Origin: Acidiferrobacteraceae bacterium
Lineage (GTDB): Bacteria; Pseudomonadota; Gammaproteobacteria; Arenicellales; UBA868
Reading direction: 5' to 3'
Assembly (NCBI GenBank): GCA_002724185.1
Contig: PBOB01000027.1
Span: 16,443-80,442 of the forward strand
Length of the DNA stretch: 64,000 bases
The position numbers were made by a program, and so were the translations under genes. Positions 35,680 through 44,549 of this stretch are shown one piece after another. Within the stretch, counting starts at the first letter, position 1. Each line of letters starts with the position of its first letter. The notes beneath the pieces are model-generated. The model had not been told where the DNA came from, did not search any database, and saw only the letters and a list, made by a program, of their open reading frames with translations.

Positions 35680-36879
35680 TTACTTTATCTTACTTATTAA
35701 TATTTGCAGATTATCCAGGTAGCCCTCTTCAAATCCAGCTTCGCAATAGCAGAAATAGTAATGCCAAATGCGCATAAATTCCTCTGTATATCCCTGAGCT
35801 CGAATATTGCTCTCCTGTTCCCAAAAATTGGCTCTCCAGCACCTGAGGGTACGCGCATAATCGTTCCCAATATTTCTCACTTTGTCTATCCGAAGAGATG
35901 TGTATTGAGAAATATGTTCTTGAATTGTTTCTAGTGAAACTAAACACCCGCCGGGAAAAATATATTTTTGTATAAAATCTACTTGCTTGAGATATGATTT
36001 ATACCGCTCATGGGGTAACGTAATGCCCTGCAGCACCATCTTTCCATCAGGCGATAGAAGTTTTTCGCATTTGCGAAAAAAGGTAGGAAGATGCTCGTAT
36101 CCAACAGCTTCTATCATCTCAATTGCTACAAGCTTATCAAATTGTCCTGAGAATTTCCGATAGTCAAGCAACTTAACATTTATTTGATTGCCTAGCTTCT
36201 CCTTGAGGATGCGTTTCATTACATAATCATATTGATTGGGGGAGATAGTTATGCACGTAACACGACATCTATAATTTCTTGCAGCATGAATCGCAAAACT
36301 ACCCCAACCACAGCCAATTTCAGCCAAGGAATCATTCGGTTGGAGATTAAGCATCTGACATATTTTATCAAGCTTAGAAATTGATGCATCCTTTAAGGTT
36401 GATTCTCCGGAAGGAAAAATACCCCCAGAATATGTCATTGTTTCGTCAAGGATTAAGGAAAAGAACTCGTTGCCGAGGTCATAGTGGTTGTGAATGTTAA
36501 GTTTGCTCCCTAATAAAGTATTGCTGCGTTTACGGTGTTTACGTGAGGCGGCATGTCGTGCGAGGAAACTTAACCCACTCTTGAACCGATCAATGGCTTG
36601 TTGATTACGAATGAATGTGCGTAGTAGGGCAGTTAAATCAGGAGTATCCCACCCATGGCGAATCCAGGATTCTGCTAGACCCAATCCACCTTTCCAGATA
36701 ATGTCTCGATAGAAGGCTTGCGTTTTTACGTTTATTTGACCTTCCACCTCACCACTTCCCAGCACTGTTTGACCCCAAGGATCCGTAATCTTTACCGACT
36801 TCTTCAGATCGCGTAGTTTATGTAACACCATGTATCTAAAAAGAGCATTAGGGGACAGAAAATTCTTCTTTCCAGTCAT
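35680..36879 (-). CDS. cfa: cyclopropane-fatty-acyl-phospholipid synthase
   Basis: The 399-residue protein is a full-length CFA synthase. The N-terminal acyl-chain-binding domain (about 1-120) is followed by the methyltransferase part with NHYDLGNEFFSLILDETMTYSGGIF, SLAEIGCGWGSFAIHAA (motif I), AIEMIEAVGYEHL and, at the end, FCYCEAGFEEGYLDNLQILIS. It transfers methylene from S-adenosylmethionine across cis double bonds of phospholipid acyl chains at the membrane surface, or in relatives makes methyl-branched chains. It is the fourth gene of a minus-strand operon (DUF1295, FAD oxidoreductase, DUF1365, Cfa, Cfa-like, lipocalin). Confidence 0.87.
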   Translation of the reverse strand: MTGKKNFLSPNALFRYMVLHKLRDLKKSVKITDPWGQTVLGSGEVEGQINVKTQAFYRDIIWKGGLGLAESWIRHGWDTPDLTALLRTFIRNQQAIDRFKSGLSFLARHAASRKHRKRSNTLLGSKLNIHNHYDLGNEFFSLILDETMTYSGGIFPSGESTLKDASISKLDKICQMLNLQPNDSLAEIGCGWGSFAIHAARNYRCRVTCITISPNQYDYVMKRILKEKLGNQINVKLLDYRKFSGQFDKLVAIEMIEAVGYEHLPTFFRKCEKLLSPDGKMVLQGITLPHERYKSYLKQVDFIQKYIFPGGCLVSLETIQEHISQYTSLRIDKVRNIGNDYARTLRCWRANFWEQESNIRAQGYTEEFMRIWHYYFCYCEAGFEEGYLDNLQILISKIK

Positions 36880-36918
36880 AGATTCGCTTCAGTCACTTCG
36901 TTTTGATTCCATAGCTAG

Positions 36919-37677
36919 CTAACCATGTTTCTTATGAGCAGGATGTGGATATATTTGAATTCCTTTCATCCATAGGCAAAGGGCTTGCCAGTGTATTGTT
37001 AGTATTACTTTGATAGTTATAAATGGATAGCCTGCTAGACAGGCCATGAGATTGCCCTTAGTAATGGGTTTAGCAGAAAGAGTAAGGCTAGCGCTAAATT
37101 TTTTGATGCTATCCTCATATGTGTCTATTTTTACATCTATGTTCTTTTCGGATGCTTCTATTTTCCATTTATATTCCTGATTCATTGGCATAAATGGCGA
37201 TACATGAAATTCCTTAGGTAGTATCAATTCATTTGAATGGCCCCGATCTGATATCGGATAACTTAATACGTAACAGTGTCGTTCGTTCCATGGCGTATTG
37301 GATACCTCGGCGACAACATGCTCAAGTCTAGTTTCATCTTTATTCCAGCAGAAAAATAAACTTACAGGGTTCATGCAATAGCCAAAGTATCGAAGATGGG
37401 TCAAGAGTCGAATTGGGCCATTTGCCCTCACACCAGCGCGCTCTTCGATCAAGTCTCTGACACACTCTGCGAGTGGCCTTTCTTTATCTCCGAAATGATC
37501 GGCACGTTTGAACCATGCTATTGCTGGTCTCTTCACAGACCATAGAAGATAAGGCTCAAAGACTGTCGACAATTCATCCAGATCCAGATACATCATAAAT
37601 ATTCTGTATCTAAATCTATGTTTTTTTGGCCTAAATCTACTATGGTAGATATGGCCTTTAAATATTCGGCTATTCAA
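36919..37677 (-). CDS. DUF1365-family protein
   Basis: The 252-residue protein matches DUF1365: FKGHIYHSRFRPKKHRFRYRIFMMYLDLDEL at the start, LLTHLRYFGYCMNPVSLFFCWN in the middle and EFHVSPFMPMNQEYKW before the end. The family has no proven activity but occurs with very high regularity between an FAD-dependent oxidoreductase gene and a cyclopropane synthase gene in proteobacteria, so a lipid-linked role is inferred. A short hydrophobic part near 220-240 may tether it to the membrane. Its start overlaps the upstream oxidoreductase stop by four bases. Confidence 0.88.
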   Translation of the reverse strand: MNSRIFKGHIYHSRFRPKKHRFRYRIFMMYLDLDELSTVFEPYLLWSVKRPAIAWFKRADHFGDKERPLAECVRDLIEERAGVRANGPIRLLTHLRYFGYCMNPVSLFFCWNKDETRLEHVVAEVSNTPWNERHCYVLSYPISDRGHSNELILPKEFHVSPFMPMNQEYKWKIEASEKNIDVKIDTYEDSIKKFSASLTLSAKPITKGNLMACLAGYPFITIKVILTIHWQALCLWMKGIQIYPHPAHKKHG

Positions 37678-38927
37678 AATGGTATTTTTACTCCAAACGC
37701 ATCACAGACATTTAATGCACTACGAATACCATCCTCATGAAACCCACTACCCCAATATGAGCCACAATATGAGATACCGCGACGCCGAATTAATGATGAG
37801 TGTTTTCTCTGTGCTTCATCTCGGCCAGGAGAAAACATTGGATGTCGGTATTGCATACGTTCAATAATTCTATTTTCTCTAATAAGGTCTTCTTGGTTAA
37901 GAGACACACAGTATGTATTCGAGCTAGTGAATCCTTGCAAGAGGTTCATGTTGTAGGTAACACAAACAGCAGATTCGAAGTTTTCCCGCACTAGGTAGTT
38001 CCAACTTGCCCAGGTACGTCTTTTAGAGGGTAAAACACGGGTGTCAGTATGTAGGCATGCCTGATTTGATTGGTAGGGGAACATACTAAGGACATCATGC
38101 TCCTCCTTATCAATATCTGCAACCGTGCTAATACTGGTATCAGCATGAGTAGCCATAATAACCTCATCAAAAGTTGCGACGCTATCATCGTTCCAATATA
38201 CCTCAACACCATTTTGTTTTCGGGTAACGCGTTGCACAGCAGTACTATGCCTAAGTTTTCCTTCAAGAGATTTCTCAAGTTTTCCGATATACTGTTGTGA
38301 GCCCCCAGTTACTGTTTTCCACTGAGGCCTCCCACGCAGTTGAAGTAGCGAATGATTGTCAAGAAATTCAATGACGAATTTAATTGGAAAGTTGCTGAAT
38401 GAAGAGCAGTCACTAGACCATATCGATGCGCCGAGTGGTAACAGATAACGCTCCACAAATGCCTGACTATATCCTTCAGCAGTCAAGTAATCGCTGACTG
38501 TTACAGTATCTTCATATTTTTTATCAAGACATTGCTTTGCTTTTCGGTTGAATTCAAGTATATCTCTCAGCATTCTCCACATATCAGGACGAAAAATATT
38601 TTTCCTTTGAGCAAAAAGTTTATTTAGGCTTGAACCGTTATACTCGAAATTATCCCTGTCATAACGGACACTGAAACTCATATTTGAATTATGCGTTTTC
38701 ACGCCTAAAGCTTCAAAGAGACGACTGAGAATGGGGTAATTGAACGCGTTGAAGACGATGAATCCAGTATCAATGGGCAAGACCTTACCATCATCATGTA
38801 CTTGTGTTGTTTGTGCATGCCCCCCGGATTTTCTTTCCTTCTCAAACACAGTTACATTATGCTCTTTGCCAAGAATATAGGCTGTGACAAGCCCTGATAC
38901 TCCTGCTCCGATAATAGCGATATTCAT
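37674..38927 (-). CDS. FAD-dependent amine-oxidase-like oxidoreductase
   Basis: The 417-residue protein starts with the FAD-binding motif IAIIGAGVSGLVTAYILG (residues 3-20) and the second GG-containing segment EKERKSGGHAQT typical of amine oxidase/phytoene desaturase-like flavoproteins. The C-terminal GISYCGSYWGSGFHEDGIRSAL closes the FAD site. It could desaturate or isomerise an acyl chain. Related oxidoreductases are encoded with cyclopropane synthase genes; in the furan fatty acid pathway of Alphaproteobacteria, family members in such clusters take part in acyl-chain oxidation, but the match is only at family level here. It lies 76 bases after the DUF1295 gene. Confidence 0.84.
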   Translation of the reverse strand: MNIAIIGAGVSGLVTAYILGKEHNVTVFEKERKSGGHAQTTQVHDDGKVLPIDTGFIVFNAFNYPILSRLFEALGVKTHNSNMSFSVRYDRDNFEYNGSSLNKLFAQRKNIFRPDMWRMLRDILEFNRKAKQCLDKKYEDTVTVSDYLTAEGYSQAFVERYLLPLGASIWSSDCSSFSNFPIKFVIEFLDNHSLLQLRGRPQWKTVTGGSQQYIGKLEKSLEGKLRHSTAVQRVTRKQNGVEVYWNDDSVATFDEVIMATHADTSISTVADIDKEEHDVLSMFPYQSNQACLHTDTRVLPSKRRTWASWNYLVRENFESAVCVTYNMNLLQGFTSSNTYCVSLNQEDLIRENRIIERMQYRHPMFSPGRDEAQRKHSSLIRRRGISYCGSYWGSGFHEDGIRSALNVCDAFGVKIPF

Positions 38928-39003
38928 CGTTATGCAACTCTCAATTGATTAGATGGGCTGATTGCACGAGTCTAATTATGTACAGTTCCAGTGTTATATC
39001 AGT

Positions 39004-39780
39004 TTATTGATGCGAAGGGGGCCATGGGAAAAATGCACTGGTTCTGTCGCTATATTTTTTGTATCCCGGCCGACGTTTTTCTATACCATCTTCCATTCTT
39101 GTTATGCCGCTGAATCGAAGTAGTAGATATGTCATTAGAATTGGTGCATATATGGTCCACCAAGCACCCGACATGAAAGAGAGCAAGTAAAAAGACCAGC
39201 CAATGCAAAATTCTCCAAAGTAGTTTGGGTGGCGAGTGTAACGCCATAGTCCAGTCATTAGAACTTTATTAGAATGTTCGGCTCGTCGTTGGAAGGTAAC
39301 TAGTTGTTGATCTGATATAGTTTCAAATATCAGGCCTACCAACCATAAAGTTATCGGGAATAAGTGAAATACAGATATTCCTTCGTCGGAGCGCGCTACC
39401 ATATAAATCGGGCTTGATACAACCCACGCAATAAATCCTTGAAACCAGAAGATTACAAATATACTCTTCCATTCGAAGCCAGGATTAAAGCGTGTTCTTA
39501 TCTCCGCATATCGACGATCTTCTTGTTTCCCCCAATTTCGAAATAAGAGATGCAGGAATAGACGCGTAGCCCATAAGGTCGTGAGAAGTAAAGCAATCCA
39601 TGCAACCATGCCACGTTCTGGGCTCGCCAAAAAAGCCAATAGCGCAGCAACCAAAAAGAATAGAGGCCAAAATAGGTCAACGATTGCTACGTTGTGCTGA
39701 TGCCAACTTAATAGCCATGCAAACAGTCCAATGACTAAGATGACCGCTAAAATCGTAAAAGGGTGTCCGATACTTAACAC
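39004..39780 (-). CDS. DUF1295 membrane protein (steroid 5-alpha-reductase-like)
   Basis: The 258-residue protein has about six to seven hydrophobic segments and the diagnostic C-terminal GLWRYTRHPNYFGEFCIGWSFYL, found in DUF1295 and related isoprenylcysteine methyltransferase/steroid 5-alpha-reductase proteins. Such proteins act in the membrane on lipids. It is the first gene of the lipid-modification operon. A candidate -10 element TATAAT (complement of 39819-39824) stands about 38 bases before its start. Confidence 0.87.
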   Translation of the reverse strand: MLSIGHPFTILAVILVIGLFAWLLSWHQHNVAIVDLFWPLFFLVAALLAFLASPERGMVAWIALLLTTLWATRLFLHLLFRNWGKQEDRRYAEIRTRFNPGFEWKSIFVIFWFQGFIAWVVSSPIYMVARSDEGISVFHLFPITLWLVGLIFETISDQQLVTFQRRAEHSNKVLMTGLWRYTRHPNYFGEFCIGWSFYLLSFMSGAWWTIYAPILMTYLLLRFSGITRMEDGIEKRRPGYKKYSDRTSAFFPWPPSHQ

Positions 39781-39818
39781 GTTAGGCGTCTAATGAATTA
39801 GCTGTGTAGATGCGCGAC

Positions 39819-39824
39819 ATTATA
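39819..39824 (-). promoter_or_regulatory. candidate -10 element before the lipid operon
   Basis: On the complement the hexamer is TATAAT, about 38 bases before the ATG at 39780. I could not find a convincing -35 at 16-18 bases, so this is a weak promoter call or needs an activator. Confidence 0.3.
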
Positions 39825-40020
39825 AATTTTGTTGGTGTGAACAGTTTGTGATAAGACAGTCGCATTCTGGTGATTATATAAACGGATTAACTGTCGCATT
39901 GTTCATTATTTGCGTCAATATTCAAACTTATATATATTGGGATAGCTTTGTCTTGATTAACGCCCTTCGTAGCTGATACTACGTCATTCCATTAAGTTTT
40001 CTGATTTTTTTGGCAGTCAG

Positions 40021-40518
40021 TCAAGCTGAAAATTTAGTGTCGAGTGCTTTGATTATGAATGATTCAAGAGTCTTTGGCTGGCAACTAGGGCTATGTCGAG
40101 AGAGTACAGTACCGTCAGCCCCAATAAGGAATTTAGTGAAATTCCACTTTATACTATTTGTACCTAGTAACCCCCTCTGTGCCGCTTTTAGTTGCTGATA
40201 AAGCGGATGCGTATTTGAACCATTCACATCAATTTTTGAAAATACTGGGAAGGATACATGGTAGTGAGTATCACAAAATTTTCTAATTGACTGGTTGTCA
40301 CCGGGCTCTTGAGCTCCAAATTGATTGCAAGGGAATCCGAGCACCGAGAATCCTTGGTTTCTATACTGATTGTAGAGCATCTGAAGTCCCTGGTATTGTG
40401 GTGTGTATCCACATCGACTTGCTGTATTGACGATCAAAAGTACTATTCCGCGAAACGCTTTAAGATCACGTTCGTTACTGTGAATATCCACTACTATGGT
40501 GTTGTAATTAATTCGCAT
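40021..40518 (-). CDS. glutathione peroxidase (thiol peroxidase, Cys type)
   Basis: The 165-residue protein is a Cys-containing GPx that reduces hydroperoxides, in bacteria mostly with thioredoxin rather than glutathione. Numbering from ATG 40518, the tetrad is Cys36 (ASRCGYTPQY), Gln70 (NQFGAQEP), Trp125 and Asn126 (IKWNFTKFL). A second Cys in IRKFC is the likely resolving residue. It has no signal peptide. A TTG three codons earlier is an alternative start; neither has a good ribosome binding site. It lies between the lipid operon and the histidine kinase on the same strand, which suggests protection of unsaturated or modified lipids. Confidence 0.88.
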   Translation of the reverse strand: MRINYNTIVVDIHSNERDLKAFRGIVLLIVNTASRCGYTPQYQGLQMLYNQYRNQGFSVLGFPCNQFGAQEPGDNQSIRKFCDTHYHVSFPVFSKIDVNGSNTHPLYQQLKAAQRGLLGTNSIKWNFTKFLIGADGTVLSRHSPSCQPKTLESFIIKALDTKFSA

Positions 40519-40551
40519 CGATTTCAATATGAGAGTGCTGGATGGTCATTT

Positions 40552-41841
40552 TTAATTAGATTCAAACAACAAAGTCACAATAGTTCCATCTCCTTTTTTG
40601 CTTTCGACCAAAATATCCCATCCAAATCGATCAGCGAGTTTTCTCGCGATAGTCATTCCAATACCATGCCCAGGATTTTTTTGATTTAATCCTCGGTAGT
40701 GCGCGTTGAATACCTGGGCGATCTCGTCAGACGACATTCCCACTCCTGTATCCTTAATAACAATACCGTTATGAATAGTTTTGACCAGAATATAGCCGTG
40801 ATTCGTATAATTGGCAGCATTTCTCAGTAGGTTTCCAAGAACCCCTGATAGAATTTTCTCATTAGTAATAGTGTTAACCTGAATGTTTAGGTCAAGCTTG
40901 ACATCTACACGTTGTTTATCGATAAGAGGTTCAATTAGTTCAATTTCAGTTAGTGTAGCTTGATTGATTGATACTTGTTCTAGTTGTAGATTGTCCTCCA
41001 TCTGTCTCGAAATTAGCAGAAAGGTTTCTATCAGGTTTGTCATATTCTCTGATGCTCTTTTAATTCTACTAATTGAATTTCTTGCGCTATCGCTAATATT
41101 GGAGTCCTGCGCCAAAAGATCACAAGCAATAGTAATTACTGTGAGTGGAGTTCGGAGTTCGTGGCTGACGTTGCGAGTGAACTCTCTTTCTCTTGTTACG
41201 AAATTCTCGATTCTCTCAATTAGACCATTAAGAGCAGCACTGAGACTGATTATTTCTTGATCTACATCATCAGGAAGTTTGTGAACTTCGAAATCAGAGC
41301 TATCCAGCGTCTCAAGAGTCAAGCCCTCGACTTTTTTTGCAAGCACCACCACTGGCGAGACGGAGCTTCTAAATAGCCGATACCCAACAAATAGCGAGCC
41401 ATAAATAGCAAATAAAAGGAGTCCCAGAGGCGCGAGACCAAAAAGGAGCGCGAGCTCCTGGACTTGTCCAGCATTAAACACAAGTAACAAGTTTTCACCA
41501 TTCTGCTGTGTAACTAGTGCAACAGAATGTTCTCTACCAGACGCGAACTCATGAAAACCTAAATCGAGGCCTCGCAGAGGAATTGGCAGGTCACTATCAT
41601 CTCGATTCGAATACCTATATCCTTTGAGATTTTTTGTATCAGGCAGCGAAAAAGCAGGATCATATTTCCGTTTGTCCCAGTAGTGGCTGGCCTCAGTAGT
41701 TAATGCTTCTTTAACAAGTACGTCTTCAATTATCCAGTCAGCGGCAAAGATTCCAAGAATAACTGCTATCGCCACAAGACCAAGATGAAGCGCTAGTGCC
41801 CGCCCAAATCGACGGGCGATCCCCATTTTTGCATTAAGCAT
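40552..41841 (-). CDS. sensor histidine kinase (HisKA/HATPase)
   Basis: From ATG 41841 the kinase has about 429 residues. A first transmembrane helix (ALHLGLVAIAVILGIFAAD) is followed by a periplasmic sensor of about 100 residues, a second helix (ELALLFGLAPLGLLLFAIYG), and the cytosolic part: the phosphorylated His in FTRNVSHELRTPLT, the N box NLLRNAANY, G1 DTGVGM and G2 GHGIGM. It autophosphorylates and passes the phosphate to the response regulator. The start was placed at 41841 because it overlaps the regulator's stop codon (ATGCTTAA). The frame itself stays open to 41910. Confidence 0.87.
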   Translation of the reverse strand: MLNAKMGIARRFGRALALHLGLVAIAVILGIFAADWIIEDVLVKEALTTEASHYWDKRKYDPAFSLPDTKNLKGYRYSNRDDSDLPIPLRGLDLGFHEFASGREHSVALVTQQNGENLLLVFNAGQVQELALLFGLAPLGLLLFAIYGSLFVGYRLFRSSVSPVVVLAKKVEGLTLETLDSSDFEVHKLPDDVDQEIISLSAALNGLIERIENFVTREREFTRNVSHELRTPLTVITIACDLLAQDSNISDSARNSISRIKRASENMTNLIETFLLISRQMEDNLQLEQVSINQATLTEIELIEPLIDKQRVDVKLDLNIQVNTITNEKILSGVLGNLLRNAANYTNHGYILVKTIHNGIVIKDTGVGMSSDEIAQVFNAHYRGLNQKNPGHGIGMTIARKLADRFGWDILVESKKGDGTIVTLLFESN

Positions 41842-42538
41842 CTGGGTCATATATACGATAGCCTTGTCCTGGGATCGTGTGCAGCAAGGTTTTTGAGAAC
41901 GGCCGATCAACCAGTTTTCTTAAGTTGTACAGATGGCTACGAAGAGCGTCACTGTCAGGGGGTAAATCGCCCCATATAGCCTGTTCAATTTTCTTTCGAG
42001 ATACGAGGTTCGGTGAATCTTTCATCAAAATCTCGAGTAATTTGTAGCCAACAGGAGACAAATTTAGGGAGTGGCCATCACGCATCACGACAAATTTGGA
42101 TGTATCAAAGGTAAGCGCACCCACCTGCAGAAGTTCTCTATTGTTAATACCCCCGCGAGCTCTTCTTATTAGCGCTCGTATCCTAGCTTCTAGCTCTGAA
42201 ACTTCAAATGGCTTAACCATATAGTCATCCGCGCCAGCGTCAAGCCCTACTATTTTGTCTTCCAGTGTATCTCGCGCTGTGAGCATAAGTACTGGGGTAG
42301 TCTTCCCTGGTTCGTCACGCAGTCTTCTGCATATTTCTAGACCATCAAGTTTTGGCAACATCAGGTCAAGAATTATTGCGTCGTAGTAGTTTTCCGTAGC
42401 TAACCTCATTCCAATCATGCCATCAGGCGCGTAATCGAGGATGTATCCCTTGTGTTCTAAATACTCAAAGAGCATTTCTGCAATATCCTGATGATCCTCA
42501 ATTAGCAAGAGGCTGCCCGAATGATTATTTCTGTTCAT
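41834..42538 (-). CDS. OmpR-family response regulator
   Basis: The 234-residue protein has a receiver domain with phosphoacceptor Asp58 (IILDLMLPKLDG), acidic Glu/Asp14-15 (LLIEDHQD), Thr87-Ala and Lys109 (DYMVKPFE), and a C-terminal winged helix (about 135-230, ending HTIPGQGYRIYDPD). It controls transcription after phosphorylation. The sensor kinase gene overlaps its end by eight bases, so the two form one unit. Neighbouring genes (glutathione peroxidase, lipid operon) are possible targets, as inference. Confidence 0.92.
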   Translation of the reverse strand: MNRNNHSGSLLLIEDHQDIAEMLFEYLEHKGYILDYAPDGMIGMRLATENYYDAIILDLMLPKLDGLEICRRLRDEPGKTTPVLMLTARDTLEDKIVGLDAGADDYMVKPFEVSELEARIRALIRRARGGINNRELLQVGALTFDTSKFVVMRDGHSLNLSPVGYKLLEILMKDSPNLVSRKKIEQAIWGDLPPDSDALRSHLYNLRKLVDRPFSKTLLHTIPGQGYRIYDPDA

Positions 42539-42901
42539 ACATAAAGCCTGTTATCCCAACCGCTAAACGTAATTTGCATAAGCATTCGTGAATTTGCCGT
42601 GAATAGAAGTAGTTTACGATTCTATTATTTTAGAGCCTCAATCAAACATCTAAGAATTTCAGAACTATCAGCAAGAGTTAGAATCACTAGATCATTGGGC
42701 CTAGTTAGGTTTTCATCAGGTCATCACACTCGGCGGTCATGATAGCATAGTAGCTCCTAGAGCTATTTTGTCCCTACGATGTAGACGGATCCTATTGATT
42801 CGGGCCTTGTTGTTTCCTACATTATAGAAAATAATATCGGTGCCTTGTCCCGATTTAAGACAAAATACTACGTCTGAATTGTAGGAACAGTTTACGATCA
42901 G
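42539..42901. other. 363-base divergent intergenic region
   Basis: This lies between the response regulator and the plus-strand SDR gene. No frame of note is present on either strand. A TTGTCC/TACTAC pair near 42846-42872 has a 15-base spacer, too weak for a confident promoter. Confidence 0.4.
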
Positions 42902-43627
42902 ATGGCTGATCTACTAACAAGAAAATTTATGAATAAGAATTGCGTAATTGCTGGGGTTGGTTCTGGAAACGGTGCATCTTTCGCACGAAGATTTGCTATG
43001 TCGGGTTACCGGGTAGCAATGTTAGCTAGAACGAAGGATTATATTGCTAATTTAAGTAAAGAAATTCCAAATAGCTATGCAGTGACGTGTGACATGAGAG
43101 ATCCCGCTGCTGTTATCAGCTCATTTAGGCAAATCAAAGAAGCTATTGGTAGTGCGAACGTTTTAGTTTACAACGCAGGCTCAGGAGACTGGTCTGGCAT
43201 AGAAGATACAACTGCCGATAATTTTGAGTCTTCTTGGAGGACAAATACATTGGGCCTACTAGTCGCTGCTCAACAGGTTCTTCCAGATATGAAGAAAGCT
43301 GGTCGGGGAGATATTGTGGTGATTGGGGCAACAGCATCTTTACGAGGCGGCGCTAACACAACTGGCTTTGCATCAGCGAAGGCTGCACAGAGAAGTTTGT
43401 CGCAGTCGCTAGCTAGAGGACTAGGACCGATTGGCATTCATGTAAGTTATGTCGTTATTGATGGTATTATTGATATTGACCGAACACGTGCACGGATGCC
43501 GGATCAACCAGATGAATTCTTTCTGAAGCCAGATGCTATCGCCGAAACAGTTTATACACTTACCGAGCAGCACCCATCTGCTTGGTCTTTTGAAATTGAC
43601 CTGCGTCCACATGTTGAAAAATGGTAG
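42902..43627 (+). CDS. SDR-family oxidoreductase
   Basis: The 241-residue protein has the cofactor motif GVGSGNGASFARRFA (starting near residue 18), a conserved LVYNAGSGDW block and the GATASLRGG segment of the catalytic Ser region. The expected Tyr-x3-Lys appears to be changed: the sequence reads TTGFASAKAAQ, so Tyr is Phe. Such a change is usually seen in SDRs with altered or lost activity. The ATG at 42902 has no clear Shine-Dalgarno; an internal ATG at 42929 (MNKNCVIAGVGSG) would start right at the domain. Substrate unknown. It converges on the MOSC gene. Confidence 0.8.
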   Translation: MADLLTRKFMNKNCVIAGVGSGNGASFARRFAMSGYRVAMLARTKDYIANLSKEIPNSYAVTCDMRDPAAVISSFRQIKEAIGSANVLVYNAGSGDWSGIEDTTADNFESSWRTNTLGLLVAAQQVLPDMKKAGRGDIVVIGATASLRGGANTTGFASAKAAQRSLSQSLARGLGPIGIHVSYVVIDGIIDIDRTRARMPDQPDEFFLKPDAIAETVYTLTEQHPSAWSFEIDLRPHVEKW

Positions 43628-43656
43628 CGCAGCAGGCAGCCGAAGTGCGATGGGTG

Positions 43657-44097
43657 TTACGTTTTGATCTCGTCTCCCACATGAAGTACTCCATTGTCAA
43701 GAATTTCACAGCATAGGCCGCCTCTATGGGTTAGCTGTTTAACTAATCCATCGAGTTGAAGTCTATTTTGGAGGGAGCCACAAGGTTCACATAGTTCGTG
43801 GGCCCGCAACCGGATCTTTCCTACGGAAAACTCTGATCCAAGCAAATTATTTAGCCTTATGTTCTGTGTAACCAAATTGCGTCGAAACATTTCATAGGTA
43901 AGACTGGCTCCAGTCAGTCGATTAACGTCATCAATTACCTCAGACTCGATTAAAGTGATTTGTCTCTCTCGAGGCGTGTCTAAGCTACAATATCTATCAC
44001 TATCGATCCCTTGTTGAGCCAATATTCTTGCTTGATCTACAGTAATCGTCTGGCCACTCTTTTCTTGAGCGACGCAGATCAATTTTATGGATGCCAT
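43657..44097 (-). CDS. MOSC-domain protein
   Basis: The 146-residue protein has the MOSC core: QITLIESEVIDDVNRL, TYEMFRRNLVTQNIRLNNLLGSEFSVGKIRLRAHELCEPC and the following HRGGLCCEIL. The Cys in the RLRAHELCEPC segment is at the place of the proposed molybdenum-cofactor sulfur ligand. MOSC proteins handle the molybdenum cofactor or act as sulfur carriers. No other molybdenum gene is nearby. It precedes the cupin gene by 33 bases on the same strand, so both may be expressed together. Confidence 0.85.
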   Translation of the reverse strand: MASIKLICVAQEKSGQTITVDQARILAQQGIDSDRYCSLDTPRERQITLIESEVIDDVNRLTGASLTYEMFRRNLVTQNIRLNNLLGSEFSVGKIRLRAHELCEPCGSLQNRLQLDGLVKQLTHRGGLCCEILDNGVLHVGDEIKT

Positions 44098-44130
44098 TAG
44101 GTGTCTCCTTATCTTTGAATTCTATCTTTA

Positions 44131-44523
44131 CTAGAACTCTGCGGTCGTTGTTTCAAAAGTAGCTGGTGAAGTAATCTCAATCAGTTCCAGGTCATCGGAG
44201 CATTCCAATTCATTATGTATTATTCCAGGAGGTTGCAAGCAGCAATCGCCCTTACTAAACCTAAATTCACCATGGTCTCTGTATATAAATTTAATCCAAC
44301 CGTTTAATACATAGATCATCTGAAAGTCGAGTTCATGTATATGTATCCCCGTGCTAGGAAATGTTCCGACTGGCTTTTTTACTCGGATAACATGGGCATT
44401 AAATGAGCCACTTGTCGCCCTATTGATGCCAAGATCCCTATATTCAAAGAATGGTCTGAGGCCGGGCTCCCATCTGGCATCCCGAGATAGGCTAACCTTA
44501 AAGTCATGATGTAATGTTTCCAT
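44131..44523 (-). CDS. cupin-domain protein
   Basis: The 130-residue protein is a single beta-barrel cupin. The first motif has GIHIHELDFQMIYVLNGWIKFIYRD, with the metal-binding His and Glu, and the second is GDCCLQPPGIIHNELECSDD with the later His. It may bind a metal and be an enzyme or a sensor. It sits between the MOSC protein and adenine deaminase genes with short gaps (26 bases to the deaminase). Function unknown. Confidence 0.8.
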   Translation of the reverse strand: METLHHDFKVSLSRDARWEPGLRPFFEYRDLGINRATSGSFNAHVIRVKKPVGTFPSTGIHIHELDFQMIYVLNGWIKFIYRDHGEFRFSKGDCCLQPPGIIHNELECSDDLELIEITSPATFETTTAEF

Positions 44524-44549
44524 ATTTAGCGTTTACCTAATATGTAGAG

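Noticed and set aside
42846..42872. TTGTCC/TACTAC promoter before the SDR gene
   Set aside because: The 15-base spacer and poor -10 match make it too weak to list.
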